Source: Bradyrhizobium canariense (GTDB taxonomy: Bacteria > Pseudomonadota > Alphaproteobacteria > Rhizobiales > Xanthobacteraceae). From it: a stretch of 64,000 nt of DNA. The DNA lies in the NCBI RefSeq assembly GCF_018130465.1, contig NZ_JAFCKJ010000001.1, positions 682,001 through 746,000 on the forward strand, given 5' to 3'. Position 1 is the stretch's first letter. Each line of letters begins with the position of its first letter. Below, piece after piece: positions 36,405 through 46,925 of this stretch. Position numbers and translations under genes: made by a program. The notes below the pieces were generated by a model. That model did no database searches, was not told the origin of the DNA, and was given only the letters and a program-made list of their open reading frames with translations.

Positions 36405-37829
36405 ATGCGGTTCTTGCCGGTGTTCCTCGATCTCAAGGCCGGTCCGGTGGTCCTCATCGGTGCGGGTGAGCTTTTGCGCGCCAAGTTGCGCGTGCTTACT
36501 GCGGCCGGTGCGCGCATTCGCGTGCATGCGATCGACGGCAATCAGGACCTGGGTCTGCACTCCGAGGACGCGGCGCGTGTCGACATCGCGGTCGCCGATC
36601 CGCTGACCGCCGATCTCTCTGGCGTCATCGCCATCGTTTGCGCCGGTGCTGGCGATGTCGGCGTGGCGATGTCGGCCCGCGCCAAGGCGCTCGGCCTGCC
36701 CGTCAACGTCATGGACGATCTCGAGCATTCGAGCTTCATCTTCCCGGCGATCGTCGATCGCGGCGATGTCGTGGTCGCCGTCGGCACTGGCGGCACGTCG
36801 CCGGTGGTGGCGCGGCGCGTGCGCGAGAAGATCGAGGCGCTGCTGCCGGCGCGCATCGGCGAACTGGCCGAGTTCATCGGCGGCTTCCGCAAATCCATCA
36901 ACGAACGTATTGCCGAGTTTCCGCTGCGCCGCCGCTTCTGGGAGCGCGTCATCGACGGCCCGATCGGTGCATCCGTGCTCGCTGGCCGCAAGGGCGAAGC
37001 CGAAGCGGCGCTGAAGACGATTTCCGATCCGTCCGCGTTTGCGCGCGACGACAAGCCGGAAGGCTCCGTCACCCTGGTCGGCGCCGGCCCCGGCGATCCC
37101 GATCTGTTGACCATCAAGGCGCTGCGCGCGCTCCAGGACGCAGATATCGTCTTCCACGATGAGCTGGTTTCGCCCGAAATTCTCGACCGCATCCGCCGTG
37201 ACACCACGCGCGTTGCGGTCGGCCGCCGCGTCGGCAAGCCCGGCATCGGGCAGGACGCCATCAACAAGCGCATGATCGCGGCCGCCCAATCCGGCCAGCG
37301 CGTCGTGCGGCTGAAGGGCGGCGATCCCTTCGTGTTCGGCCGCGGCGGCGAAGAAGTCGAAGCCCTGCGTGCCGCCGGCGTTGCCTATTCGATCATTCCC
37401 GGCATCACTGCAGGCCTCGGCTGCGCCGCCGATTTCGAGGTGCCGCTCACCTACCGTCATGAAGCGACCCGCATCACCTTCCTCACTGCGCACAAGGCGC
37501 GCGACGCCGAGACGGTGGACTGGTCGACGCTGACCGACGTCAAGATGACCGTCGTGGTCTACATGGGCATGACGGCTGCGCCGGCCATACGCGCCGGCCT
37601 GTTTGCCGCCGGCCGTTCGCCGGAGACGCCGGTCGGCGTGTTCGCCCGCGTCACGCGTCCCGATGCGCAAGGCGCGATCGGCACGCTGCGCGATCTTCCG
37701 GAACTCGTCAGGCGGACCAACGGCGGCCCTGCCATTCTGATCATCGGCGATGTGGTCCGGCATGCCGGCTCGCTTCGCCGCCAAACCCCAAAGCAAATCA
37801 TCTCTGACCTATTGGATGCAGCCGAATGA
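36405..37829 (+). CDS. cysG: Sirohaem synthase, trifunctional
   Basis: A 474-aa CysG. The N-terminal dehydrogenase/ferrochelatase part has the NAD motif LIGAGELLRAK, the catalytic Asp in NVMDD, and AVGTGGTSPVVARRVRE. The C-terminal SAM-dependent uroporphyrinogen-III methyltransferase has VGAGPGDPDLLTIKALRAL, RLKGGDPFVFGRGGEE and ITAGLGCAA. It makes sirohaem, the cofactor of sulfite reductase. Its stop overlaps the next start by 4 nt (ATGA), and cysI follows, a logical cofactor-enzyme arrangement. Confidence 0.96.
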   Translation: MRFLPVFLDLKAGPVVLIGAGELLRAKLRVLTAAGARIRVHAIDGNQDLGLHSEDAARVDIAVADPLTADLSGVIAIVCAGAGDVGVAMSARAKALGLPVNVMDDLEHSSFIFPAIVDRGDVVVAVGTGGTSPVVARRVREKIEALLPARIGELAEFIGGFRKSINERIAEFPLRRRFWERVIDGPIGASVLAGRKGEAEAALKTISDPSAFARDDKPEGSVTLVGAGPGDPDLLTIKALRALQDADIVFHDELVSPEILDRIRRDTTRVAVGRRVGKPGIGQDAINKRMIAAAQSGQRVVRLKGGDPFVFGRGGEEVEALRAAGVAYSIIPGITAGLGCAADFEVPLTYRHEATRITFLTAHKARDAETVDWSTLTDVKMTVVVYMGMTAAPAIRAGLFAAGRSPETPVGVFARVTRPDAQGAIGTLRDLPELVRRTNGGPAILIIGDVVRHAGSLRRQTPKQIISDLLDAAE

Positions 37830-38143
37830 CCTCCCCGCTTGAACAGAAGAAGATCAAAATCGCCGGCCCCTCGGTCGTGACCGCCAACCGCACCTGGGAC
37901 GGCATCGTGGTTTACCGCACCGCCGCCAAGAGCTGGTCCGCGGACCTGTCGGAAGCCGCGATCGTGCGCAACTCCGACGAGGCGAAAACGTTGCTTGCGG
38001 AGTCCGTTGCCGATGACGTCGGTGCGATCGGTCCCTATATCGCACCGGTACAGGTCGGCGCGGACGGCAAGATCGAACCCGGCAATCTGCGCGAACAGAT
38101 CCGCCGCACCGGTGTGACCATCGGACAGCCGGTCCAGGTTTAA
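37826..38143 (+). CDS. DUF2849 protein, sulfite reductase-associated
   Basis: A 105-aa protein of the DUF2849 family: VTANRTWDGIVVYRTAAKSW, then EAKTLLAESVADDVGAIGPYIAPVQ and a C-terminal LREQIRRTG. No Cys residues, so it does not carry an Fe-S cluster. It overlaps the cysG stop by 4 nt and precedes cysI by 11 nt, a position conserved in many alphaproteobacteria. A partner or stabiliser of CysI is suggested by context only. Confidence 0.85.
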   Translation: MTSPLEQKKIKIAGPSVVTANRTWDGIVVYRTAAKSWSADLSEAAIVRNSDEAKTLLAESVADDVGAIGPYIAPVQVGADGKIEPGNLREQIRRTGVTIGQPVQV

Positions 38144-38154
38144 GGCATTCTCTC

Positions 38155-39810
38155 ATGTACGCTTACGACGAAATCGACCGCACGCTCGTCAACGAGCGCG
38201 TCTCGGAGTTCCGCGACCAGGTGAAGCGCCGCCTCTCCGGCGAGCTCACCGAGGACGAGTTCAAGATCCTGCGGCTTCAGAACGGCGTCTATCTGCAACT
38301 GCACGCCTACATGTTCCGCGTCGCGATCCCCTACGGGACGCTGGCGTCGAACCAGTTGCGCGCGCTCGCCCACGTCGCGCGCAAATACGACCGCGGCTAC
38401 GGCCATTTCACGACCCGGCAGAACATCCAGTTCAACTGGATCAAGCTTGCCGAATTGCCGGATGCGCTGGCCGATCTCGCCGAGGTCGGCATCCATGCGA
38501 TGCAGACCTCCGGCAACAACATGCGCAACGTCACCTCGGACCAGTGGGCCGGCGTCGCGCCCGGCGAGATCGAGGATCCCCGCATCTGGTCGGAGCTGAT
38601 CCGCCAGCACACCACGCTGCATCCGGAATTCTCGTTCCTGCCGCGCAAGTTCAAGATCGCGATCACCGCGTCGGACCATGATCGCGCTGCGATCAAGATC
38701 CACGATATCGGCCTGCGCCTGATCAAGAACGAGAAGGGCGAGACCGGCTTCGAGGTGCTGGTCGGTGGCGGGCTCGGACGCACGCCGTTCATCGGCAAGA
38801 CCATCAAGCATTTCGTCCACGGCCGCGACATCCTCAGCTATATCGAGGCGATTCTGCGGGTGTACAACCAGTACGGCCGCCGCGACAACATCTACAAGGC
38901 GCGCATCAAGATCCTGGTGCACGAGCTCGGCATCGAGAAATTCTCGCGCGAGGTCGAGGAGGAGTGGCAGCACATCCGCAACTCCTCGCTCCAGATCGAC
39001 GACGAGGTGGTCGAGGACATCCGCTCGCGCTTCGCCTATCCTTCCTACGAGAAGTTGCCGCACATGCCGGACGAGCTGCGCCAGGCCGCAGCCGATTCCG
39101 ATTTCGAAGCATGGCGCAAGAACTCGGTGGCCCCGCACAAGGTCCAGGGCTATTCCATCGTCACGATCTCGCTGAAGCCGATCGGCGCGCCTCCGGGCGA
39201 TGCCACGGCCGAGCAGATGGATGCGCTCGCCGATCTCGCCGACAGATATTCCTTCGGTGAGATCCGCGTCGGCCACGAGCAGAACCTCGCTTTGCCGCAT
39301 GTCGCCAAGCGCGACCTGCCGGCGCTGTGGAAGGCGCTCGACAAGCTCGGGCTGGCGACGCCGAACGTCAATCTGATCACCGACATCATCGCCTGCCCGG
39401 GTCTCGACTATTGCTCGCTGGCCAATGCGCGCTCGATCCCGATCGCGCAGGAATTGACGCGGCGCTTCGCCAATCACGAGCTCGCCAATCTGATCGGCCG
39501 GTTGCACATCAACATCTCCGGCTGCATCAACGCCTGCGGCCATCACCATGTCGGTCATATCGGCATTCTCGGCGTCGAGAAGAACGGCGAGGAGGTCTAC
39601 CAGATCACCATCGGCGGCCGTGCCGACGAGAGTGCCGCACTCGGCAATCTGATCGGCCCCGGCGTCAAGTTCGACGAGGTCGCCGACGTCGTCGAGGACA
39701 TCGTGGAAGCCTATCTGGCGCTGCGCGAGCGGCCCGAAGAGCTGTTCATGGACACCGTAAAACGCCTCGGCGTCGAACCCTTCAAGGAGCGCGTCTATGC
39801 CACTCGTTAA
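38155..39810 (+). CDS. cysI: Nitrite/sulfite reductase haemoprotein
   Basis: A 551-aa enzyme with two ferredoxin-like repeats. The cluster and sirohaem ligands are C414 and C420 (CPGLDYC) and C457 and C461 (SGCINAC). Other blocks are YGHFTTRQNIQFNWI, TSGNNMRN and GGRADESA. It reduces sulfite to sulfide with six electrons. No CysJ flavoprotein is encoded nearby, so ferredoxin or another donor, perhaps via the DUF934 protein, must feed it. It overlaps the DUF934 gene by 14 nt. Confidence 0.95.
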   Translation: MYAYDEIDRTLVNERVSEFRDQVKRRLSGELTEDEFKILRLQNGVYLQLHAYMFRVAIPYGTLASNQLRALAHVARKYDRGYGHFTTRQNIQFNWIKLAELPDALADLAEVGIHAMQTSGNNMRNVTSDQWAGVAPGEIEDPRIWSELIRQHTTLHPEFSFLPRKFKIAITASDHDRAAIKIHDIGLRLIKNEKGETGFEVLVGGGLGRTPFIGKTIKHFVHGRDILSYIEAILRVYNQYGRRDNIYKARIKILVHELGIEKFSREVEEEWQHIRNSSLQIDDEVVEDIRSRFAYPSYEKLPHMPDELRQAAADSDFEAWRKNSVAPHKVQGYSIVTISLKPIGAPPGDATAEQMDALADLADRYSFGEIRVGHEQNLALPHVAKRDLPALWKALDKLGLATPNVNLITDIIACPGLDYCSLANARSIPIAQELTRRFANHELANLIGRLHINISGCINACGHHHVGHIGILGVEKNGEEVYQITIGGRADESAALGNLIGPGVKFDEVADVVEDIVEAYLALRERPEELFMDTVKRLGVEPFKERVYATR

Positions 39811-40312
39811 CGGCGGAAAGATCGCCGACGACAGCTTCGTCAAGCTCGCCGTCGACACGCCGCTGCCCGAGGGCGGCGACATCCTGGTGCCGGCCGAGCG
39901 CTTCGTCGGCGAGGCGGATGCGTTGCTCAAGCGGACCGGCAAGGTCGGCGTGATCTGGCCGAACAATCGCGACATCGCCGAGCTGGTGCCCTATCTAGGC
40001 AAGATCGCCGTCGTCGCGCTGGTGTTCCCGACCTTCCGCGACGGACGCGCCTACAGTCAGGCGCGGCTGCTGCGCGAGCGTTACAATTACCGCGGCGAAT
40101 TGCGCGCGACGGGCCAGATCCTGCGCGACCAGTTCGTGTTCATGCTGCGCGCCGGCTTCGATTCCTTCGACGTCAAGAAGCAGGCCGACGCGGAAGCCTT
40201 CATGCAGACCGCGAAGCGCTACTCGGTATTCTACCAGCCCACCGGCGACGGCCGTATCACGGCGCTGCACCGGCGCATGCAGCTGCGTCACTCCGAAGGT
40301 GTCGGCACGTGA
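39797..40312 (+). CDS. DUF934 protein, putative sulfite-reduction accessory
   Basis: A 171-aa DUF934 member: MPLVNGGKIADDSFVKL, VGVIWPNNRDIAELVPYL, VALVFPTFRDGRAYSQARLLRERY, GELRATGQILRDQFVFMLRAGFDSF. Family members are annotated as probable sulfite-reduction accessory proteins; mechanism is unknown and no redox Cys pair is visible. Its start overlaps cysI by 14 nt and its stop overlaps the cysH GTG by 4 nt, so all three are coupled. Confidence 0.88.
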   Translation: MPLVNGGKIADDSFVKLAVDTPLPEGGDILVPAERFVGEADALLKRTGKVGVIWPNNRDIAELVPYLGKIAVVALVFPTFRDGRAYSQARLLRERYNYRGELRATGQILRDQFVFMLRAGFDSFDVKKQADAEAFMQTAKRYSVFYQPTGDGRITALHRRMQLRHSEGVGT

Positions 40313-41040
40313 ACGCAATCGCGCCTCCAGTTTCGTCAATCTCCGTCTCTGCGCTGCCCTCGGCGGAGGAGCTCGATCGTGCCTTGCGCGATGCCTCGCC
40401 CGCCGAAATCATCGCCGCCGCGCTGAAGACGGTCGGGCGCGACAAGCTTGCGCTGGTGTCGTCCTTCGGCACGGAATCGGCGACGCTGCTGAAGGTCATG
40501 GCCGACGTCGATCCGGCGATCCCCGTGATCTTCCTCGACACCGGCTGGCTGTTCGAGGAGACGCTTGCCTATCGCGACACGCTGATCGCGACGCTGGGCC
40601 TGAAGGACGTCCGCTCGATCAGGCCCGCCGAGGAGACGCTGTCGCGCGAAGATCCCGACCGCGACCTCTGGTTCTCCGATCCTGACGCCTGCTGCCGTAT
40701 CCGCAAGGTCGAGCCGTTGGCGCGGGCGCTGAAACCGTTCGACGCGTGGCTCAACGGTCGCAAGCGCTTCCAGGGCAGCTCGCGCGCCGACATCCCGGTG
40801 GTCGAGGACGACGGCGCGCGGCTGAAGTTCAATCCCTTCGCCAATGTCTCGCGCGAGGAACTCGAGGCGATTTTCGCCCGCGCTAAATTGCCGCGCCATC
40901 CGCTGGTTGCGTCAGGATTCCTGTCGGTTGGGTGTATGCCGTGCACGAGCAGAACGGCCGAAGGCGAGGATGAGCGTGCCGGTCGCTGGCGCGGACGGGC
41001 CAAGACGGAATGCGGCATCCACACGATGAAGACTTCGTAG
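40309..41040 (+). CDS. cysH: Adenylyl-sulfate (APS/PAPS) reductase, Fe-S type
   Basis: A 243-aa CysH. The PP-loop is SSFGTES, followed by FLDTGWLFEET. Cluster ligands C128-C129 (DACC) and C209/C212 (CMPC) indicate the [4Fe-4S] type that normally prefers APS, while the catalytic Cys is C235 (ECGIH). It reduces APS (or PAPS) to sulfite with thioredoxin. It starts with GTG overlapping the DUF934 stop. An APS kinase domain is also encoded nearby (CysNC), so either both routes operate or PAPS serves other sulfation. Confidence 0.94.
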   Translation: MNAIAPPVSSISVSALPSAEELDRALRDASPAEIIAAALKTVGRDKLALVSSFGTESATLLKVMADVDPAIPVIFLDTGWLFEETLAYRDTLIATLGLKDVRSIRPAEETLSREDPDRDLWFSDPDACCRIRKVEPLARALKPFDAWLNGRKRFQGSSRADIPVVEDDGARLKFNPFANVSREELEAIFARAKLPRHPLVASGFLSVGCMPCTSRTAEGEDERAGRWRGRAKTECGIHTMKTS

Positions 41041-41164
41041 CATGGTCTCGCTGCCCTGCTGCGAACAAGAAAATCCGGTTCCGTTGACTTAAGCGCGTTT
41101 CGACCCGAGTTATGCCTGCACGTCTTCGCTGACACCGACGTCATCGAAGTGAATGGAGAGGGAC

Positions 41165-42166
41165 ATGATGCGCCGTATCGTTCCGCTCGCTGCAGGAATG
41201 CTCGTGACAGGCTTGTTGGCAAGCTCGGCTCTCGCCGCTGACATCAATCTGCTGAACGTATCCTATGATCCGACGCGTGAGCTCTATGTCGAGTTCAACA
41301 AGGCGTTCGCGAATGCCTATCAGAAGGAAACCGGCAAGAGCGTCGAGATCAAGCAGTCGCATGGCGGCAGCGGTTCGCAGGCGCGCGCCGTGATCGACGG
41401 ATTGCAGGCCGACGTGGTGACGCTTGCGCTCGCCTACGACATCGACGCCATCGCGGGCAAAGGCCTCACGACGGCCGACTGGCAGAAGCGGTTGCCGCAA
41501 AATTCGTCGCCCTACACCTCGACCATCGTGTTTCTGGTCCGCAAGGGCAATCCGAAGGGCATCAAGGACTGGGACGATCTGGTCAAACCGGGCGTCGCCG
41601 TGATCACACCGAACCCGAAGACGTCCGGCGGCGCGCGCTGGAATTATCTGGCGGCCTGGGGCTTTGCGCAGAAGAAATACGGTTCGGTCGACAAAGCCAA
41701 GGACTTCATCGGCAAATTGTATCAGCAGGTGCCGGTGCTGGATACCGGCGCGCGCGGGGCTACCGTGACCTTCGTCGAGCGCGGCGTCGGCGACGTGCTG
41801 CTCGCCTGGGAGAACGAGGCGTACCTGGCGCTTAAGGAATTCGGTCCGGCGAAATTCGAGATCGTGGCCCCGCCGCTCTCGATCCTGGCGGAACCGCCGG
41901 TGACGATCGTCGACAAGGTTGCCGATAAAAAAGGCACCCGCAGCGTCGCCGACGCCTACCTGCAATATTGGTACACCAAGGAAGGTCAGGAAATCGCGGC
42001 GCGCAATTTCTATCGTCCGCGCGATGCCGAGATCGCCAAAAAACATGAAAACTCCTTCGCAAAGGTCGAGCTGTTCACGATCGACGAATTTTTCGGCGGC
42101 TGGACCAAGGCGCAGAAGGAACATTTTGCCGACGGCGGCGTCTTCGATCAGATCTACAAGAACTGA
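41165..42166 (+). CDS. sbp: Sulfate ABC transporter, substrate-binding protein
   Basis: A 333-aa periplasmic sulfate-binding protein. The signal peptide ends at ALAAD (about residue 21). It has [48 protein letters not shown] and [13 protein letters not shown], family signatures. ATG 41165 is used; GGAGAGGG lies just upstream. CysTWA follow on the same strand. The 124-nt gap after cysH has no terminator visible, but a separate promoter is likely. Confidence 0.95.
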   Translation: MMRRIVPLAAGMLVTGLLASSALAADINLLNVSYDPTRELYVEFNKAFANAYQKETGKSVEIKQSHGGSGSQARAVIDGLQADVVTLALAYDIDAIAGKGLTTADWQKRLPQNSSPYTSTIVFLVRKGNPKGIKDWDDLVKPGVAVITPNPKTSGGARWNYLAAWGFAQKKYGSVDKAKDFIGKLYQQVPVLDTGARGATVTFVERGVGDVLLAWENEAYLALKEFGPAKFEIVAPPLSILAEPPVTIVDKVADKKGTRSVADAYLQYWYTKEGQEIAARNFYRPRDAEIAKKHENSFAKVELFTIDEFFGGWTKAQKEHFADGGVFDQIYKN

Positions 42167-42202
42167 TCGGGCGCTGTTGGAGGGGCTTTAGCAGGGGGCC
42201 TG

Positions 42203-43039
42203 GTGAGCGCAGTCGCAGCACGACGCCGGACATTGCCGGGCTTCGGTCTCACGATGGGGCTGACGCTTTCCTGGCTGTCGATCATCATCCTGATTCCGCT
42301 CGCCGGCCTGTTCCTGAAATCGCTCGAGCTGAGCCCCGAGCAGTTCTGGAACATCCTCGCCAGTCGCCGCACCCTGAATGCCTTGCGCGTGTCGTTCGGG
42401 CTCGCCTTCGCGGCCGCCTGCGTCAATCTCGTGATGGGCAGCATCATCGTCTGGGCGCTGGTGCGCTATCGCTTCCCCGGTCGGCGGCTGTTCGATGCCA
42501 TCGTCGACGTGCCCTTTGCGCTGCCGACGGCGGTCGCCGGCGTCGCGCTGACCGCATTGTTCGCCGAGAAGGGCTGGCTCGGAGCGCCGCTCGCGGCGGC
42601 CGGCATCAAGGTGGCGTTCACGCCGGTCGGCATCTTCGTCGCGATGATCTTCATCGGCATCCCGTTCGTGGTGCGCACGGTGCAGCCGGTGCTCCAGGAT
42701 CTCGACCCCGAGATCGAGGAGGCCGCGGGCAGCCTTGGCGCCAGCCGCTGGCAGACCATCATTCGCGTGATCCTGCCCTCGCTCGGGCCGGCGCTGCTCA
42801 CGGGGCTCGCGCTCGCCTTCGCGCGCGCCGTCGGCGAATACGGTTCGGTGATCTTCATCGCCGGCAATCTGCCGAACGTCTCCGAGATCGCGCCGCTGCT
42901 GATCGTGATCCGGCTGTCGGAATTCCGCTACGCCGATGCCACCGCCATCGCGGTGGTCATGCTGGTCGTGTCCTTCGTCATCATCTTCGCCGTCAACCGG
43001 CTCCAGCGCTGGGCGCAGAGCCGGATCCCGGCGCGCTGA
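42203..43039 (+). CDS. cysT: Sulfate ABC transporter permease CysT
   Basis: A 278-aa permease with six helices. It contains ALRVSFGLAFAAACVNLVMG, DIVDVPFALPTAVAGVALT-like VDVPFALPTAVAGVALTALF, and the cytoplasmic EAA loop EEAAGSLGASRWQTIIRVILP. It forms the sulfate channel with CysW. GTG 42203 is the start, 36 nt after the binding protein. cysW starts 9 nt downstream. Confidence 0.95.
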   Translation: MSAVAARRRTLPGFGLTMGLTLSWLSIIILIPLAGLFLKSLELSPEQFWNILASRRTLNALRVSFGLAFAAACVNLVMGSIIVWALVRYRFPGRRLFDAIVDVPFALPTAVAGVALTALFAEKGWLGAPLAAAGIKVAFTPVGIFVAMIFIGIPFVVRTVQPVLQDLDPEIEEAAGSLGASRWQTIIRVILPSLGPALLTGLALAFARAVGEYGSVIFIAGNLPNVSEIAPLLIVIRLSEFRYADATAIAVVMLVVSFVIIFAVNRLQRWAQSRIPAR

Positions 43040-43048
43040 GGGCGGATC

Positions 43049-43949
43049 ATGACGATGCAGATCGCAGATACCGTCTCGCTCTCGGCCTCTGACGCCAGGG
43101 CACGCGCGCATGCGGCGGCCGCGCGGGACAACCTTCGCACCGAACCGCGCGCGGTCCGCATCGTCATCATCGCGCTGGCGATGATCTTCCTCGGCGTCTT
43201 CGTCGTGCTGCCGCTGGTCGTGGTGTTCGCGCAGGCCTTCTCGAGGGGAATCCTCGCGTATCTCGCCGCGCTGGCCGACCCGGAGGCGTTGTCCGCGATC
43301 AAGCTGACACTGGTGGTGGCGGCGATCTCGGTCGGCCTCAACCTCGTGTTCGGTCTCGTCGCCGCCTGGGCCATCGCCAAGTTCGAATTCCCGGGCAAGA
43401 CGTTCCTGATCACGCTGATCGATTTGCCGTTCTCGGTCAGCCCGGTGATCTCGGGTCTCGTCTTCGTGCTGCTGTTCGGCGCGCAGGGCTATTTCGGCGG
43501 CTGGCTGCGCGATCACGACATCCAGATACTGTTCGCGGTGCCCGGCATCGCGCTTGCGACCACCTTCGTGACCTTCCCCTTCGTGGCGCGTGCGCTGATC
43601 CCCTTGATGCAGGAGCAGGGCACGCAGGAGGAGGAGGCCGCGGTCTCGCTCGGCGCCTCGGGCCTGCAGACCTTCTTCCGCGTCACGCTGCCCAACATCA
43701 AATGGGGCGTGCTCTACGGCGTCCTGCTCTGCAACGCGCGCGCGATGGGCGAGTTCGGCGCGGTCTCCGTCGTCTCCGGCCATATCCGCGGCGAGACCAA
43801 CACGATGCCGCTCCTGGTCGAGATTCTCTACAACGAATACCAGTTCGTCGCGGCGTTCGCGATCGCCTCGCTGCTCGCGATGCTGGCGCTGATCACGCTG
43901 ATCGCGAAAACCGTTCTCGAACGTCACCTCGACGAAGGACAAGACGCAA

Positions 43950-43960
<11 letters not shown>
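43049..43960 (+). CDS. cysW: Sulfate ABC transporter permease CysW
   Basis: A 303-aa permease with six helices plus a ~35-residue cytoplasmic N-terminal extension. It contains [62 protein letters not shown] (EAA loop) and [20 protein letters not shown], all CysW landmarks. Its last 11 nt overlap the cysA start, so the pair is coupled. Confidence 0.95.
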
Positions 43961-44984
<1,024 letters not shown>

Positions 44985-44990
44985 GGCACC

Positions 44991-45083
44991 GTCATTCCGG
45001 GGCGATGCGTAGCATCGAACCCGGAATCTTGGCGTTGTGGCGCGAGATTCCGGGTTCAGCGCTCTGCGCTGCCCCGGAATGAC
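44991..45083. repeat. Palindromic intergenic element C
   Basis: 93 bp with outer arms GTCATTCCGGGGC and GCCCCGGAATGAC, and an inner inverted repeat GAACCCGGAATCT / AGATTCCGGGTTC. It begins 6 nt after the cysA stop. No second copy is in this window; similar elements occur widely in Bradyrhizobium (from memory). Confidence 0.88.
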
Positions 45084-45162
45084 AGGAACGATTTTCCTCA
45101 ATATTCACCTTTCAGCCACGGTTGGTATGCAACAACGGCCCTTCCTTTGGGGGCTCCGATTC

Positions 45163-45666
45163 ATGCGCGCTGCGGCCGCAATTCTCATCACTTTGCTGCT
45201 CGCCGGCTGCGCCGGCAATGAAGCACCGGTCCAGCAGCCCTCCATGTACGCCGATATGGCGGTCCCGGGCGCCAAGCTCGACGCGCCGGCGGCGGCGATC
45301 ATGATCTCGCAATACCGCCAGAACAACGGGCTCGGCACCGTCGTGGTCGACCCCGATCTGATGCGGCTCGCCGAATCCCAGTCCCAGGCCATGGCGGCGG
45401 CCAACAAGATGGACCATGACGTCCGCGCGCCGCTGGCCAAGCGCCTCAGCGCCGGCGGCTATCCGGCGACCGTTGCGGTCGAGAACGTCTCGGCCGGCTA
45501 TCATACGCTGGCGGAAGCGTTTTCCGGCTGGCGCGACTCGCCTCCGCACCGCGCCAACATGCTCAAGGGCGGTGTCACAAAATTGGGCATAGCGGCGGGC
45601 TATGCTCCCGGCACCAAATACAAGGTGTTCTGGACCATGATCCTGGCCTCGACGGATCCCCGATAA
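45163..45666 (+). CDS. CAP-domain lipoprotein
   Basis: A 167-aa protein with a lipoprotein signal (ITLLLAGC, lipidated Cys about residue 15) and a CAP/SCP domain: MISQYRQNNGLGTVVVDPDLMRLAESQSQAMAA, ENVSAGYHTLAEAFSGWRDSPPHRANML. The HRANML segment and the conserved His in MDHDV fit bacterial YkwD-like proteins. It is likely anchored at the outer membrane; function unknown. ATG 45163 has GGGGG upstream; ATG 45127 would put 12 residues before the signal. Confidence 0.87.
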   Translation: MRAAAAILITLLLAGCAGNEAPVQQPSMYADMAVPGAKLDAPAAAIMISQYRQNNGLGTVVVDPDLMRLAESQSQAMAAANKMDHDVRAPLAKRLSAGGYPATVAVENVSAGYHTLAEAFSGWRDSPPHRANMLKGGVTKLGIAAGYAPGTKYKVFWTMILASTDPR

Positions 45667-45745
45667 GCCAGACTTGATCCCGGGATGCATTGACGCCGCG
45701 GCGAAACTGTCGCCACGGTGGCTTGCCTTTTGCTATTGTTCCCGC

Positions 45746-46924
45746 ATGACAGATCACACCAGCACGGAATCCGCCAGCGTCCCCGCGAATGCGCAACGCG
45801 TCCTCGTACTCCAGGGCGGCGGCGCGCTCGGTTCCTATCAGTCCGGCGCCTATCAGGCGTTGTGCGGCTACGGCTTCGAGCCCGAATGGGTCGCCGGCAT
45901 CTCGATCGGCGCGGTCAACGCCGCCATCATCGCCGGCAACGAGGGCCACACCCGCGTCAAGCGGCTCAAGGAATTCTGGGAGATGGTCTCGGCGCCGGTG
46001 CCCTGGAAGCCGATCGGCAAGAGCGACCACAGCCGCGAACTGTTCAATTCCAGCAGTGCCGCGCTGATCGCGACCTTCGGCGTTCCCGGCTTCTTCGTGC
46101 CTCGCCTCCCTCCCGCGCCGCTCTGGCCCCCCGGTAGCCCGCAGGCGCAGAGTTACTACGACACCGGGCCATTGAAGAAGACGCTGGAGCGGCTGGTCGA
46201 TTTCGACCGCATCAACGACCTCAAGACGCGGCTATCGGTCGGTGCCGTCGGCGTCACTTCGGGCAATTTCAAGTACTTCGACAATTTCGAGTTCAAGAAG
46301 CTCGGCAAGAAAATCGGCCCCGAGCACATCATGGCCTCCGGCGCACTGCCGCCGGGCTTTCCGTCCATCGTCATCGACGGCGAACACTACTGGGACGGCG
46401 GCATCGCCTCCAACACGCCGCTCGACTTCGTGCTCGATGCGGAGACCGATCGCGACCTCCTGATCTTCCAGGTCGACCTGTTCAGCGCCCGCGGCGATCT
46501 GCCGACCTCGCTGCTCGAGGCGACCGAGCGCGAGAAAGACATCCGCTTCTCCAGCCGCACGCGGATGAACACCGACAAGAACAAGCAGGTGCACAACGCC
46601 CGCAGGGCCGTGCGCGACCTGATTTCCAAATTGCCCGATTATCTCAAGAACGACCCTTCCGTGGAATTCCTTGCCAAGGTATCGCGCGAAAGCACCGTTA
46701 CCGTGGTGCACCTGATCTATCGCAGCAAGAACTACGAATCCTCGTCCAAGGATTACGATTTCTCGCATGTCGCGATGGTCGAGCACTGGGAAGCCGGCGT
46801 ACAGGACGTTCACCTGTCGATGCGGCACAAGGACTGGCTCGAGCGGCCGCAATCCGGCGAGACCATGGTGACCTACGATCTCACGGGGGACGTCACCGCG
46901 CCCCCGCCAAAAAGGAGCGAATAA
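45746..46924 (+). CDS. Patatin-like phospholipase (DUF3734 type)
   Basis: A 392-aa patatin-domain protein. The oxyanion hole GGGALG is at residues 24-29, the nucleophile in GISIG at Ser53, and the catalytic Asp in DGG at 217. The C-terminal ~150 residues match the DUF3734 extension. It probably hydrolyses a lipid or polyester. It lies 1 nt from bdhA, whose AAGGAG site is inside this gene's end, a pairing that suggests a role in polyhydroxybutyrate or lipid turnover. ATG 45746 is chosen. Confidence 0.92.
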   Translation: MTDHTSTESASVPANAQRVLVLQGGGALGSYQSGAYQALCGYGFEPEWVAGISIGAVNAAIIAGNEGHTRVKRLKEFWEMVSAPVPWKPIGKSDHSRELFNSSSAALIATFGVPGFFVPRLPPAPLWPPGSPQAQSYYDTGPLKKTLERLVDFDRINDLKTRLSVGAVGVTSGNFKYFDNFEFKKLGKKIGPEHIMASGALPPGFPSIVIDGEHYWDGGIASNTPLDFVLDAETDRDLLIFQVDLFSARGDLPTSLLEATEREKDIRFSSRTRMNTDKNKQVHNARRAVRDLISKLPDYLKNDPSVEFLAKVSRESTVTVVHLIYRSKNYESSSKDYDFSHVAMVEHWEAGVQDVHLSMRHKDWLERPQSGETMVTYDLTGDVTAPPPKRSE

Positions 46925-46925
46925 T

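Noticed and set aside
44991-45083. Small RNA gene after cysA
   Set aside because: The dyad fits a known style of intergenic palindromic repeat and has no separate promoter.
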